From Paludibacteraceae bacterium (GTDB taxonomy: Bacteria > Bacteroidota > Bacteroidia > Bacteroidales > Paludibacteraceae): a stretch of 64,000 nt of DNA. Positions within the stretch are counted from its first letter, which is position 1. Each line of letters begins with the position of its first letter. The notes under the pieces were generated by a model, which worked only from the letters and a program-made list of their open reading frames with translations, was not told the DNA's origin and did not search any database. The stretch covers positions 19,317 to 83,316 of the forward strand of contig JAKSKU010000007.1 of NCBI GenBank assembly GCA_024401565.1. The letters are read 5' to 3'. The translations under genes and the position numbers were made by a program. This document shows, piece by piece, positions 1 through 8,515 of this stretch.

Positions 1-1
1 G

Positions 2-502
2 GCTATGCTGGCATTTTCAGCAAGCGGTTACGCTCAGTTTGGAGGAGGTAAGGTAGCGGTCATTGATTTGGAATATATTCTTAAGAATATGCCTATGTAT
101 GAGTCTGCAAACGAACAGGTGAAGCAGATCACAAAGAAGTGGCAGACTGAGGTGGAGCAGAAGCACGAAGAGGCACGTATGCTTCAGAAGAATTACCAGA
201 CAGAGGTGGTGTTCCTTTCAGATGAGATGAAGAAAGCCAAGGAGAAGGAAATCCTAGCTAAGGAGAAAGAGGCTAACGACCTTGGAAGAAAGTATTTTGG
301 TCCGGAAGGCGAGCTTTTCAAGAAGAAGGAGAGCCTTATGAAACCAATCCAGGATGAGGTTTACGTTGCTGTAAAGGATATCGCTGACTTGAAGGGCTAC
401 ACATTGGTGCTTGACAAGACGTCTACAGTTGGAGTGATTTATTATTCAGCTAAAGTAGATATCAGCGACGATGTGCTTGGCAAACTTGGATACACAAAAT
501 AA
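2..502 (+). CDS. OmpH/Skp family periplasmic chaperone, 5'-truncated by the window edge
   Basis: The open frame runs to the left edge, and the first in-frame ATG (position 5) lies inside the hydrophobic part of a signal peptide ending near GYAQF, so the true start is upstream. The mature part begins with VAVIDLEYILKNMP, the usual opening of OmpH/Skp proteins, followed by a long charged, glutamine- and lysine-rich coiled coil and a short C-terminal beta segment (TLVLDKTS, VGVIYYS). The family holds unfolded outer-membrane proteins in the periplasm and hands them to the Bam complex. Twelve bases separate it from the next paralog, and three such genes in a row suggest one operon, probably behind bamA as is common in Bacteroidales (bamA itself is not visible). 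Family call is sure; the division of labour among the paralogs is unknown. Confidence 0.88.
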   Translation, partial: AMLAFSASGYAQFGGGKVAVIDLEYILKNMPMYESANEQVKQITKKWQTEVEQKHEEARMLQKNYQTEVVFLSDEMKKAKEKEILAKEKEANDLGRKYFGPEGELFKKKESLMKPIQDEVYVAVKDIADLKGYTLVLDKTSTVGVIYYSAKVDISDDVLGKLGYTK

Positions 503-514
503 TATCGTTAGGGC

Positions 515-1024
515 ATGAAACAGTTGTTTTCGGCATTACTCCTGCTGTTTGCTTTTTTGTTTGCGTCGGCTCAAAACACACACGTCAAACTGGCTCATTA
601 CGATGAGAGTGAGATCATCAGTCTGATGAAGGATACGGAGACAGCCGAGCGTACACTTAAGAGCCTGTCGGATCAGTATGAAGCTGAGATGACGAAGATG
701 GAGGGTGAGTATACCCGTAAAGCATCAGAGTACCAACAGGGCCAGCCATCGTGGGATGAGACAATCAAGAGAGTGCGTATGGAGGAGATCCACACAATCA
801 AACTCAAGATGCAGAACTACTACGATATGGCAAGCAAGACGTTAGCCGACAAGAGAAATGAACTTTATATTCCTATTCATAAAAAGATTGACCAGGCAGT
901 TGCCGATGTAGCCAAGGAGCAGGGCTTTCTTTATGTTTGGGACGTCAAGTTGTTGAAATACCATTCGCCTCAAGCGGTGGATATCACCAATATGGTGAAG
1001 AGAAAACTAGGAATCAACAAATAA
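515..1024 (+). CDS. OmpH/Skp family periplasmic chaperone, second paralog
   Basis: This 169-residue protein has a clear signal peptide (MKQLFSALLLLFAFLFASAQ). An OmpH-like opening (VKLAHYDESEIISLM) follows, then a coiled coil of about 90 residues and a C-terminal strand with FLYVWDVKLLKYHSP. It shares the stretch EYTRKASEYQQ with the next gene, which marks the two as a fairly recent tandem duplication, while the first paralog is more distant. The presumed role is periplasmic holdase activity for outer-membrane proteins. The DESEIISLM stretch replaces the more usual D-x-x-x-I/L-x-x-x-P pattern, so the protein may be slightly specialised. The gene starts 12 bases after the previous stop. Confidence 0.88.
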   Translation: MKQLFSALLLLFAFLFASAQNTHVKLAHYDESEIISLMKDTETAERTLKSLSDQYEAEMTKMEGEYTRKASEYQQGQPSWDETIKRVRMEEIHTIKLKMQNYYDMASKTLADKRNELYIPIHKKIDQAVADVAKEQGFLYVWDVKLLKYHSPQAVDITNMVKRKLGINK

Positions 1025-1043
1025 AAAACTAAATAAACAGAAT

Positions 1044-1547
1044 ATGGTAAAAAGACTTTTAGCAATCCTTTTGTGCGCATTGCCGCTATTCGCTAACGCA
1101 CAGACACCAAAACTTGGACACCTTGATGTTCAGGCTCTTTTCTTGAAGTTGCCAGAACTAAAGGATGTAGAGGTTAAGTTGAAGGAGGTACAGGCAACTT
1201 ATGAGACAGAGATGAAGCGTATGGAGGAGGAGTATACTCGTAAGGCTTCAGAGTATCAGCAGAACGTAAGTGCAATGGATGAGACTATCAAGAAGAATAG
1301 AGAAGAGGAGCTATTGTCGCTTCAGGAGAAGATGAAAAATTATTTCCAGATTGCTCAGAATGCATTGCAGCAGAAGCAGGAGGAACTTCAGAACCCTATC
1401 CGTGAGAAGATTCTTGCCGCTATCAAGGCAGTGTCTGAGGAGAATGGTTTCACTTACATCTTTGATACAAACGCACTTCTATTCAAGTCGTCTTCAGCAA
1501 CAGATATCACAGATCTAGTGCTTAAGAAACTTGGTGTGATTAAGTAA
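1044..1547 (+). CDS. OmpH/Skp family periplasmic chaperone, third paralog
   Basis: The product has 167 residues with a signal peptide (MVKRLLAILLCALPLFANAQ). The mature part opens with KLGHLDVQALFLKLPELKD, the canonical OmpH/Skp start, and continues as a long coiled coil rich in E, K and Q. It ends with FTYIFDTNALLFKSS and VLKKLGVIK, closely matching the end of the first paralog. It lies 19 bases after the second paralog, so all three are probably co-transcribed. A hairpin at 1595-1616 follows the stop and may end or process the transcript before the tRNA gene. The job is presumably delivery of unfolded outer-membrane proteins; in this organism that would include the large beta-barrels of the type IX and fimbrial systems. 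Confidence 0.88.
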   Translation: MVKRLLAILLCALPLFANAQTPKLGHLDVQALFLKLPELKDVEVKLKEVQATYETEMKRMEEEYTRKASEYQQNVSAMDETIKKNREEELLSLQEKMKNYFQIAQNALQQKQEELQNPIREKILAAIKAVSEENGFTYIFDTNALLFKSSSATDITDLVLKKLGVIK

Positions 1548-1594
1548 AAAGGTCAATGTAAGGTTAGCGGCCAGCATTACATTTTAGAAATTTG

Positions 1595-1618
1595 GTTCCC
1601 TTGTTTTCAAGGGGACTA
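1595..1618 (+). terminator. Hairpin after the OmpH operon
   Basis: A 9-base stem (GTTCCCTTG with CAAGGGGAC, one G-T pair) with a short T-rich loop is followed by TATTT. It sits between the last OmpH gene and tRNA-Trp. The T-run is weak, so it may be a processing hairpin rather than a full terminator. Confidence 0.45.
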
Positions 1619-1621
1619 TTT

Positions 1622-1694
1622 ACGGAATTAGCTCAGTTGGTAGAGCACTGGTCTCCAAAACCAGGTGTCGGGAGTTCGAGCCTCTCATTCCGTG
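1622..1694 (+). tRNA. tRNA-Trp (anticodon CCA)
   Basis: A full cloverleaf can be drawn. The acceptor stem is ACGGAAT/ATTCCGT, the D-arm is GCTC..GAGC, and the anticodon stem is CTGGT/ACCAG with loop CTCCAAA giving anticodon CCA at 1655-1657. The T-arm is GGGAG/CTCTC with loop TTCGAGC, and the discriminator base is G1694. The 3' CCA is not encoded. A frame that stays open through the tRNA would add a false extension to murI; the tRNA shows that the extension is not real. Confidence 0.97.
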
Positions 1695-1703
1695 CAATTA
1701 TTA

Positions 1704-1733
1704 GGAGACGTGGGTGTGCTGCGTCTCTTTTAT
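1704..1733 (+). terminator. Terminator behind tRNA-Trp
   Basis: A GAGACG/CGTCTC stem (1705-1710 with 1722-1727) is followed by TTTTATT. It ends 12 bases before the murI start, so murI expression may depend on read-through or on a promoter inside the tRNA region. It is one of several GAGACG-type hairpins in the window. Confidence 0.6.
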
Positions 1734-1744
1734 TAGCTTTTGAG

Positions 1745-2569
1745 ATGAGGGGTTCTATAGGAGTTTTTGATTCAGGGTTTGGCGGACTTACAATCCTGAA
1801 GGAGATAATGAAGGTGATGCCGGAATACGATTATCTGTTTCTTGGCGATAATGCTCGTGCTCCATATGGTACGCGTTCGTTCGAAGTTGTATATCAATAT
1901 ACGCGTCAGTGTGCTAAATATTTGATGGACAACAACTGTCCGCTTGTTGTCCTTGGCTGCAATACAGCTTCTGCCAAAGCTCTACGTACAATACAGCAGA
2001 AAGATCTCCCTACATGGTGGTCGGAAAACAGAGTGCTTGGAATCATACGTCCAACGGTTGAGAATATTCTTCAACGCACGCAGACAAAACATATCGGATT
2101 GTTTGGAACCAGTGGTACAATTAATAGTAATACATATCCGTTGGAGTTTGCCAAGACAGATCCGGAGGTGGTGGTCAACGGATGTGCCTGCCCAATGTGG
2201 GTGCCACTTGTGGAGAACGGTGAATATGATTCTCCTGGGGCTGACTATTTTATTGAGAAGAAAGTGAATGAACTGATGGAGATGGATCCAGAAATCGACA
2301 CGATTATTTTAGGTTGCACACACTATCCTTTATTGTTGCCTAAGATAGAAAAGTATGTGCCATCCAATGTTGCCATAGTTCCTCAGGGCAGAATAGTGGC
2401 GGACAGTTTGAGGGATTATCTCAACCGTCATCCCGAAATGGATGAAAGACTTTCTAAAAATGGGGAAAGACGATTTTTGACAACCGAATCAGTGGAGAAA
2501 TTCCAAACGTCGGCAAAAATTTTCCTGAATACCGAAAAAAATATCGAAGCGGAAAGAGTCATTTTTTAA
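1745..2569 (+). CDS. murI: Glutamate racemase
   Basis: MurI interconverts L- and D-glutamate and supplies D-glutamate for peptidoglycan precursors in the cytoplasm. The 274-residue product has the expected layout: N-terminal IGVFDSGFGGLTIL with catalytic-site D9 and S10, the first catalytic cysteine in VVLGCNTASA (C72), and the second in IILGCTHYPLL (C191). I place the start at ATG 1745 because the longer frame back to 1592 runs across tRNA-Trp, and because racemases normally begin a few residues before the DSGxGG motif. The order OmpH genes then murI is common in Bacteroidales. The C-terminal tail (about 40 residues after HPEMDERLSK) is ordinary for the phylum. Confidence 0.95.
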   Translation: MRGSIGVFDSGFGGLTILKEIMKVMPEYDYLFLGDNARAPYGTRSFEVVYQYTRQCAKYLMDNNCPLVVLGCNTASAKALRTIQQKDLPTWWSENRVLGIIRPTVENILQRTQTKHIGLFGTSGTINSNTYPLEFAKTDPEVVVNGCACPMWVPLVENGEYDSPGADYFIEKKVNELMEMDPEIDTIILGCTHYPLLLPKIEKYVPSNVAIVPQGRIVADSLRDYLNRHPEMDERLSKNGERRFLTTESVEKFQTSAKIFLNTEKNIEAERVIF

Positions 2570-2763
2570 TAAAAATATAATTTGCCTAAACCTACGCTCG
2601 AAATCTGCACACCTTCCATTTAATTTTGCATTGTAAATAAAAATAAAAGATATGAGTTGTGGCGATGCCTTATGTTCGCCCTTATTTTTTGATAAAAAAG
2701 AATAAGCAAAAAGACTAGATTACATCGAAAAATCGGTCGATTTTGTCAAAAAAACGGCCTTTT

Positions 2764-2822
2764 TGTTAATAAGTGCCCGACTTTATTAACAGTGTTAATT
2801 ACTACATTGGGATTGTTAATAA
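2764..2822. repeat. Cluster of four TGTTAATAA (DnaA-box-like) motifs
   Basis: TGTTAATAA occurs at 2764-2772 and 2814-2822. Its reverse complement TTATTAACA is at 2783-2791, and the variant TGTTAATTA at 2793-2801; the middle two form an interrupted palindrome around one base. The motif differs from the consensus DnaA box TTATCCACA at two central positions. It could mark a replication-related DnaA cluster or an operator for an unknown regulator. Confidence 0.4.
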
Positions 2823-2861
2823 CTGCAGATGGAATAATGCAAAAAGTTTGGAAAATGGCGT

Positions 2862-3006
2862 TACATTTGCAATGTAATTAAAACACAGAAGATACACAAT
2901 ATTACATATACAAACCAAATGTGATACACAAAATTGTTTTGTAAGTCATTGGAAAATAAGTTCTTTGTTTTGAAAAGAGTCACAAGTGATTGCGACTCTT
3001 TTTTGT
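2862..3006 (+). ncRNA. Candidate small RNA between a TAnnTTTG promoter and an orphan terminator
   Basis: An exact -7 element (TACATTTG, 2862-2869) precedes about 130 bases without a credible reading frame. These end in an intrinsic terminator at 2973-3006. I see no clear -33 TTTG at the right spacing, so promoter strength is uncertain. The alternative is a long leader or trailing transcript from murI. Confidence 0.3.
2973..3006 (+). terminator. Orphan intrinsic terminator
   Basis: An AAAGAGTC/GACTCTTT stem (2974-2981 with 2994-3001) is followed by a T-run. The nearest upstream plus-strand gene, murI, ends 400 bases earlier. Confidence 0.65.
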
Positions 3007-3145
3007 TTTTGTATAATACAGTTTCTTTTGTGATATAAAAACTGCAGTTTTGGATTAAGTGAAAAAAGAATGTTATAGTATAGCTGTCTTGAATGCAGTT
3101 GTTTGAAAAAAATAGACGTTTTGATATATTGACCCCTCAATTTTT

Positions 3146-3175
3146 TTTGATTATTTCATTTTGTTTCTAACTTTG
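3146..3175 (+). promoter_or_regulatory. Promoter of the surface protein at 3264
   Basis: TTTG at 3146-3149 and TAACTTTG at 3168-3175 are separated by 18 bases and match the Bacteroidota -33/-7 pattern. The leader before the ATG would be about 80 bases and includes a small CCGGC..GTCGGG inverted repeat. Confidence 0.6.
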
Positions 3176-3263
3176 TGATATTGTTATGTGTTTTGCAATT
3201 ATTTTTATCCGGCCAATGAGTCCTGTCGGGTAAGAATGTTAAATTAGGACTTTAATAAACAAT

Positions 3264-4673
3264 ATGAAAAAGAGAGTTATACCAGTTTTAGCCCTTGCTA
3301 TGCTTGGGTTTGGTTCCTATGCCACTACATATATGGTAGTGACGCAGTCTGACGGAACGGTCGTTGAGTACGATGTTGAGGAAGTAAAAGAGGTTTCTTA
3401 TAGAATTGATTCTATTGGAAATGGTAACACTAATCCTGATAATGGAGATGTGGTTTTATCAGCGCCTTGTGTCGCAATGTGCGACAATGAGTTTGCGGTA
3501 AAGACATTGAATGTTGTTGGAAATAATTTATATGCTCCTCTAGTGGCTAAGTTTTGGGATGGCAAAGAGCATTCTATCGTTGCCTCTACTGAGGATGGAT
3601 CTATTGTTATTTATGATTCTAACCATGCAAAAATTAATATCCCTGATGGCGTAGCGGATAATGGGACAATTGTGTTTGAGAATTCAGTTGGATCATCTGA
3701 AACTGATTTCATTTTCCGTGACACCAGAAATTTGCTTATCACACATGATGATAAGGACTTGAACAAATTTAATGGACAACGTCCTGACAGTACTTTTGTA
3801 GATGAAGAAACTGGTAAAGAAGTTGGTTTAATAGAACCAAAAGAGACAATCATCAGCAAGTATTTCCAGTCGGAAAATACGAATGGTAATTTCTCTATCT
3901 TTCATAGAGATGGATCTGACTTTATAGGTATGAGCTATGAGCCATACAATGGGTTGTCAAATCCGGATTCATTAGATCCAAAGTACCCTACTGTGTTTGG
4001 ACCATTTGGTGAGATGATTGCCAAGGGAGAGATGAATCCTAATGATTTTGTAATCAAGTTTGAGGTGTTTGTGCCAAGTGACGCCCCTATGAAGGGAGAC
4101 GCTTTGACTATCGGATTCTTTAATGCTGTTGCAGGTGAGTCTTGGGTTGACGCTCGTAGGTATTGTTCTTGCTGGCAACCATCAATTGCAAGATTCCCAA
4201 AAGATGAAAATGGAGTTTGGGATAATTCATATATATATTGTGATGCATGGTCTACTCCTGATTGGATTACGGTGACTATTCCAATGGAAGAATTACGTTA
4301 CGACTTCCAACAAGCTAACTACCGAGCAAATCCACAAGGCAATAGACTTGCTACGGACGGCTATGATTCTGAATTCGCTTACTATGGAGACAAAGTTAAT
4401 GGTCTTCCATACTTCTCAAAGTATACAAAATACAAAGACTTATTTGAAGGAGAAAGTCCTCTTGATTTAGGAGACGCTTCAATTACAGGTCTTTCTATTG
4501 TTATGAGTAAGTGGGACTGCCCAGAGTACAATACTAATGGTCGTCACCCATACATTGCTGTAGATAACGTACGTATCGTGCCAAAAGATAACAATGGTGG
4601 TGTTTGGCCTATGTTTAATTGGGGAGAGCCTGAACGTGATTTCTATAGTGCACCAGTAATTGATTGCAAATAA
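3264..4673 (+). CDS. Secreted surface protein resembling surface glycan-binding proteins
   Basis: The 469-residue product has an N-terminal signal peptide (MKKRVIPVLALAMLGFGSYA). A segment resembling the leader region of Bacteroidales surface proteins follows (YMVVTQSDGTVVEYDVEEV). Residues about 70-150 resemble an IPT/Ig-like fold (LNVVGNNLYAPLVAKFWDG, IVFENSVGSSETDFIFRD). The C-terminal two thirds begins with FRDTRNLLITHDD and ends with YIAVDNVRIVPKDN, as in the C-terminal domain of SGBP-B-type glycan-binding proteins. There is no lipobox cysteine, unusual for that family, so anchoring is unclear. No SusC/SusD pair or glycosidase is adjacent; the gene is flanked by its own promoter and a strong terminator. 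I infer sugar binding at the cell surface from resemblance only. Confidence 0.6.
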   Translation: MKKRVIPVLALAMLGFGSYATTYMVVTQSDGTVVEYDVEEVKEVSYRIDSIGNGNTNPDNGDVVLSAPCVAMCDNEFAVKTLNVVGNNLYAPLVAKFWDGKEHSIVASTEDGSIVIYDSNHAKINIPDGVADNGTIVFENSVGSSETDFIFRDTRNLLITHDDKDLNKFNGQRPDSTFVDEETGKEVGLIEPKETIISKYFQSENTNGNFSIFHRDGSDFIGMSYEPYNGLSNPDSLDPKYPTVFGPFGEMIAKGEMNPNDFVIKFEVFVPSDAPMKGDALTIGFFNAVAGESWVDARRYCSCWQPSIARFPKDENGVWDNSYIYCDAWSTPDWITVTIPMEELRYDFQQANYRANPQGNRLATDGYDSEFAYYGDKVNGLPYFSKYTKYKDLFEGESPLDLGDASITGLSIVMSKWDCPEYNTNGRHPYIAVDNVRIVPKDNNGGVWPMFNWGEPERDFYSAPVIDCK

Positions 4674-4710
4674 TTGGATTCTTAAAGGATCTGGTGAATC
4701 TAATAATTTT

Positions 4711-4745
4711 GGAGACGTTGCAATTCGCAGCGTCTCCTTTTTTGT
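4711..4745 (+). terminator. Strong terminator after the glycan-binding-like gene
   Basis: GGAGACG (4711-4717) pairs with CGTCTCC (4731-4737), with a further partly paired TTGC/GCA inside, and a run of T follows. It separates this gene from mutS and belongs to the GAGACG hairpin group. Confidence 0.85.
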
Positions 4746-4824
4746 TAATATCTATTTTTCCCACGTCTACGCAAATCGGGGGATTTTGGGTAAATTTGCG
4801 TGTAATTTATAAAATTTTAGAGAC

Positions 4825-7464
4825 GTGGCAGAGAAAAACGAAACGCCTTTAATGAGGCAATATTCTGAGTATAAATCCCAGTACCCTGATGCAATCCTTC
4901 TTTTTCGTGTAGGTGATTTCTATGAGACTTTTGGCGACGACGCAATTAAGGCGTCTGAGGCTCTCGGCATCACTCTCACTAAGAGAAACAATGGTGGAGG
5001 TTCGGGTGATATGCCTCTTGCTGGTTTCCCTCACCACGCTCTCGACACTTATCTGCCTAAATTGGTCCGCCATGGCTATCGTGTGGCTATCTGCGACCAG
5101 CTTGAGGATCCTAAACAGGCTAAAGGACTCGTAAAACGTGGAATCACGGAGCTTTCCACTCCAGGTGTGACAATGAGCGAGAATATCCTTGATCCTCGTG
5201 AGAACAACTTCCTGTGCGCTGTATGCCGCAGTAAGGACAAAAAGACAAGCGATATCTTCGGCGTCTCTTTCCTTGATATCTCTACAGGTGAATATTTGCT
5301 TTCTCAGGGTAAGCAAGAATACGTTGATAAGCTTCTTTCCGTCTACACTCCAAAGGAGATTTTGATCGAACGTGGAAGCCGCCGCGAATTTGAGAGCCTT
5401 TTCTCTAAACATTATCTTGTGAATGAGCTTGACGATTGGGCTTTCACTCCTGATAGCGCGCGTGGCAAACTGCTTGCTCATTTCAACACTACTTCGCTTA
5501 AAGGTTACGGTGTGGAGAATCTACAGGTGGGCCAGGTGGCTGCCGGTGCTATTCTTCACTATCTCGACTATACTCAGCATAAAAATATCAGCCATGTCAA
5601 CTCTATCCGCCGTATCGAGGAGGAGAAGTATGTGTGGATGGACCGCTTTACAGTACGCAACCTTGAACTTTTCCCAACGTCGGATGAAAACCAACGTTCG
5701 CTTCTCGGCACTATCAATGAGACTCAGACTCCAATGGGCTCACGTCAGTTGGTGCGTTGGCTGGCTCAACCTCTCAAGGAGGTGACTCCGATTGTGGAGC
5801 GCCATGAGATTGTGGAGACGTTGTTCCAGGAGAAAGATTTGCGTGCCCTTCTCAACGAGTGTCTGCCTCAGATTGGTGATATGGAGCGTATTGTGTCGAA
5901 AGTGGCAGCTAAACGTGCTAATCCGCGTGATGTGTTGGCTTTGTGCTCGGCTTTGAAGATGGTGGCTCCGATTAAGGCGGCTTGCGCTCAGAGTAGCAAC
6001 GTCAACCTTCAGGGAATGGCTGAGCGCTTGAATCCTTGTGAGCATATTTGTGCTAAGATCGACGCGATGATTGTGCCAAACCCTCCTGCATTACTTTCTA
6101 AGGGTGGGGTGATTGCTCCAGGCTACAACGAGGATCTTGACAGTTGGCGACGTATCTCTACCAACAGCAAGGATGTGCTTCTGCAAATTCAGGATCAGGA
6201 GATGGAGCGTACAGGTATCTCATCGCTTAAGGTCGGCTATAATAATGTGTTTGGCTACTATCTTGAGGTGCGCAACACTCATAAGGATAAGGTGCCGCAG
6301 GAGTGGATCAGAAAGCAGACGCTTACAGGAGCTGAACGTTATATCACTCCTGAATTGAAGGAGCTTGAGGCTAAAATCACAAAGGCTGAGGAGATGATCA
6401 TTCCGTTGGAGACGCGATTGTTCATGGAACTTATCGATGAGCTTGCCGACTATATCTCGCCTGTCCAGACAGACACTTCCATCATCGCTCAGCTCGACTG
6501 CCTGATGTCGTTTGTGTCGGTTTCGGAGAAATATAAATATGTCCGTCCTATTATAGACGATAGTCTTGTTGTCGATATCCGTGAGGGACGTCATCCAGTG
6601 ATTGAGCGTCAGTTGCCGATAGACAGCCCGTATATCGCCAACAGTGTGGAGCTCGACAACGAGAAAAAGCAGATCATGATGATTACCGGTCCGAATATGG
6701 CTGGTAAGTCGGCTTTGCTCCGTCAGACTGCTTTGATAGTTGTATTGGCTCAGATTGGATGTTTTGTGCCTGCCGACAGTGCTCATATCGGCGTCGTGGA
6801 TAAGATTTTCACTCGCGTTGGAGCATCCGACAATATCTCGATGGGAGAATCAACCTTTATGGTGGAGATGACGGAAGCGTCGAGCATCATCAACAATATC
6901 ACGGACCGTTCACTTGTGTTATTCGACGAGCTTGGCCGTGGTACTTCCACTTACGATGGAATCTCAATCGCGTGGGCTATCGTGGAATATCTTCACGAGA
7001 ATCCAAAGGCTAATCCAAAGACTCTTTTCGCCACTCACTACCATGAGCTTAACGAGATGGAAAACACCTTTGACCGTGTGAAGAACTATAATGTCTCGGT
7101 GCGTGAGGCTGACGGCAAGGTGATCTTTTTGCGTAAGTTGAAAGAGGGTGGAAGCGAACACAGTTTCGGTATCCACGTCGCTAAACTAGCAGGAATGCCG
7201 GCTACAGTTGTCGACAGAGCAAACGAGATTCTGCACCGTCTTGAAGAGCAGCATAAAGATACCGACGTCACAACAGAGAAAATCAAGAAAGCCACAGAGC
7301 CAAAGCTTCCTGCTGGCACACAGCTAAGTATTTTCCAACTTGATGATCCGACTCTTTCTCAGGTGCGCGACGAGATCCTGACTATCGATATCGACAATTT
7401 AACTCCGCTTGAAGCATTGAATAAGCTCCATGAAGTGAAGAAAATTTTGCTTGGAAGGAGTTAA
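4825..7464 (+). CDS. mutS: DNA mismatch repair ATPase MutS
   Basis: MutS binds mismatches and recruits MutL. The 879-residue protein has the N-terminal mismatch-reading motif in [11 protein letters not shown], the connector and lever domains, and an ABC-type ATPase. The Walker A is [13 protein letters not shown] (residues 622 onward), the Walker B is [16 protein letters not shown], and ATHYHEL follows. Alanine after GPNM instead of glycine is usual in this phylum. The tail has [10 protein letters not shown], which could be a sliding-clamp binding site. I use the GTG start at 4825 because it gives the expected distance to the mismatch motif; the next ATG (4852) would cut into the conserved N-terminus. 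An exact -7 element TAAATTTG lies at 4791-4798, so the leader would be only about 20 bases. Confidence 0.97.
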   Translation: MAEKNETPLMRQYSEYKSQYPDAILLFRVGDFYETFGDDAIKASEALGITLTKRNNGGGSGDMPLAGFPHHALDTYLPKLVRHGYRVAICDQLEDPKQAKGLVKRGITELSTPGVTMSENILDPRENNFLCAVCRSKDKKTSDIFGVSFLDISTGEYLLSQGKQEYVDKLLSVYTPKEILIERGSRREFESLFSKHYLVNELDDWAFTPDSARGKLLAHFNTTSLKGYGVENLQVGQVAAGAILHYLDYTQHKNISHVNSIRRIEEEKYVWMDRFTVRNLELFPTSDENQRSLLGTINETQTPMGSRQLVRWLAQPLKEVTPIVERHEIVETLFQEKDLRALLNECLPQIGDMERIVSKVAAKRANPRDVLALCSALKMVAPIKAACAQSSNVNLQGMAERLNPCEHICAKIDAMIVPNPPALLSKGGVIAPGYNEDLDSWRRISTNSKDVLLQIQDQEMERTGISSLKVGYNNVFGYYLEVRNTHKDKVPQEWIRKQTLTGAERYITPELKELEAKITKAEEMIIPLETRLFMELIDELADYISPVQTDTSIIAQLDCLMSFVSVSEKYKYVRPIIDDSLVVDIREGRHPVIERQLPIDSPYIANSVELDNEKKQIMMITGPNMAGKSALLRQTALIVVLAQIGCFVPADSAHIGVVDKIFTRVGASDNISMGESTFMVEMTEASSIINNITDRSLVLFDELGRGTSTYDGISIAWAIVEYLHENPKANPKTLFATHYHELNEMENTFDRVKNYNVSVREADGKVIFLRKLKEGGSEHSFGIHVAKLAGMPATVVDRANEILHRLEEQHKDTDVTTEKIKKATEPKLPAGTQLSIFQLDDPTLSQVRDEILTIDIDNLTPLEALNKLHEVKKILLGRS

Positions 7465-7478
7465 AAATCATCTGTGGG

Positions 7479-7509
7479 TTTGATTTTTGGATATAATGAA
7501 ATATATTTG
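7479..7509 (+). promoter_or_regulatory. Promoter of the lipoprotein at 7562
   Basis: TTTG (7479-7482), a 19-base spacer and TATATTTG (7502-7509) form a textbook Bacteroidota promoter. The leader is about 45 bases. Confidence 0.65.
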
Positions 7510-7561
7510 CTGATGTTATGACACAAGTCATAATTGTATATAAATTTAATTAATAGGGCTT

Positions 7562-8389
7562 ATGATAAAATTAAGAAGTTTTTGGTTGGTACTAGCTATG
7601 GGATGTGCGGTTTCTTTGGGAACTGTTTCTTGTAGCGATGACGATGATGATACAGAGGATCAGAAGAAAGAGCAGAAGCAGGATGTCCCTGATTCTACAC
7701 CAGATGACAAAGGTGGCGACAAGACTCCTTCTGAACCAGAGAAGGATTTGACTCCAGAAGAGTCGGGCGCTGTCATGAAGGATATTGTTGAGGTTGTCAA
7801 TAAGGGAGAGAGCTCTCTATTGTCGGAGGCTTCTTCTATGACTACAGAACAGTTGAACGGTCTTGCCTCTACAATTATCACTTACAACAATAACAAGGAT
7901 AATGCAGAGTGGAAAGAAGCATTTATTAAGGAGTCTGGATCAAGCGAGGTCACTAGAATTTTGGATGAGACAATCTCCGAACTTGAGAATTTTGGAGTTG
8001 ACATGAGCGAGATCACTTCAAAAGATTTGGTAGAGGCATTCAGCGGTTATTTCAAGCCAGTAGATCAGCTAGGTCAGGGTTACAAAGATGGAATGTCTGA
8101 AGGTGCAACTCACGAGAAGTTGTTCAACGAGGTCTATGATGACAAGATTGCTAAATTGGACGTTTCAGATTTCAATGCATGTCTTACAGTTTTCAATAGT
8201 TTGACTCCGGCTCAGCAGACAGAGTTGATAAATGTGGTAACATCATGGTCAAACAAAGAGAATGATGAGGAATGGAAGAGCGGTTTCTTAAAAGGAGTTA
8301 ACGTTAATGACGCTGCTAAAGAGGAGCATCTTCGTTCTCAATTGGATTCATTGGTTCCAATGATTAACACTTTGACTATTTTTATGTAA
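7562..8389 (+). CDS. Lipoprotein with an internal duplication, unknown function
   Basis: The 275-residue product is a predicted lipoprotein. The hydrophobic leader ends in LGTVSC, followed by an acidic run (SDDDDDTEDQ) that resembles a lipoprotein export signal for the outer leaflet in Bacteroidota. A charged, proline-rich linker to about residue 65 follows. The rest is helical and appears duplicated: MTTEQLNGLASTIITYNNNK..DNAEWKEAF in the first half parallels LTPAQQTELINVVTSWSNK..NDEEWKSGF in the second. I do not recognise the family. It has its own promoter and shares a bidirectional terminator with the convergent gene downstream, so it is probably a single-gene unit on the cell surface. 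Confidence 0.8.
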   Translation: MIKLRSFWLVLAMGCAVSLGTVSCSDDDDDTEDQKKEQKQDVPDSTPDDKGGDKTPSEPEKDLTPEESGAVMKDIVEVVNKGESSLLSEASSMTTEQLNGLASTIITYNNNKDNAEWKEAFIKESGSSEVTRILDETISELENFGVDMSEITSKDLVEAFSGYFKPVDQLGQGYKDGMSEGATHEKLFNEVYDDKIAKLDVSDFNACLTVFNSLTPAQQTELINVVTSWSNKENDEEWKSGFLKGVNVNDAAKEEHLRSQLDSLVPMINTLTIFM

Positions 8390-8448
8390 TAGATACAGGG
8401 GTGGTTATATAGCCCAAAAACGTATAATACACCAGGTTCTAAAGATAA

Positions 8449-8484
8449 AAAAGACGCGGGTTTTTATAACCTGCGTCTTTTTTG
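8449..8484. terminator. Bidirectional terminator
   Basis: AAGACGCGGG (8451-8460) pairs with CCTGCGTCTT (8470-8479), with A-runs on the left and T-runs on the right. It can serve both the plus-strand lipoprotein and the convergent minus-strand gene. Confidence 0.85.
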
Positions 8485-8515
8485 TTGCTGCTTACAAGCG
8501 TTTCTTGAGTTATTT

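Larger units (their letters stand above)
2570..3263. other. Gene-free 690-base region: DnaA-box-like cluster, promoters, orphan terminator
   Basis: No convincing protein gene lies between murI and the surface protein at 3264. The DNA is strongly AT-rich. It holds four copies of TGTTAATAA or a close variant within 59 bases (2764-2822), exact TAnnTTTG elements at 2621-2628, 2862-2869 and 3168-3175, a 17-codon open frame at 2652-2705, and an intrinsic terminator at 2973-3006 with no annotated gene in front of it. A 64-codon minus-strand frame at 2946-3140 crosses the terminator and looks like chance. Confidence 0.6.

Noticed and set aside
1592-1744. 51-codon upstream extension of murI
   Set aside because: It runs through tRNA-Trp and its terminator; the start at 1745 fits the family.
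2946-3140. 64-codon minus-strand frame
   Set aside because: It crosses an intrinsic terminator, is AT-driven and resembles no protein.
4849-5481. 210-codon minus-strand frame opposite mutS
   Set aside because: It is a shadow of the mutS codon pattern.
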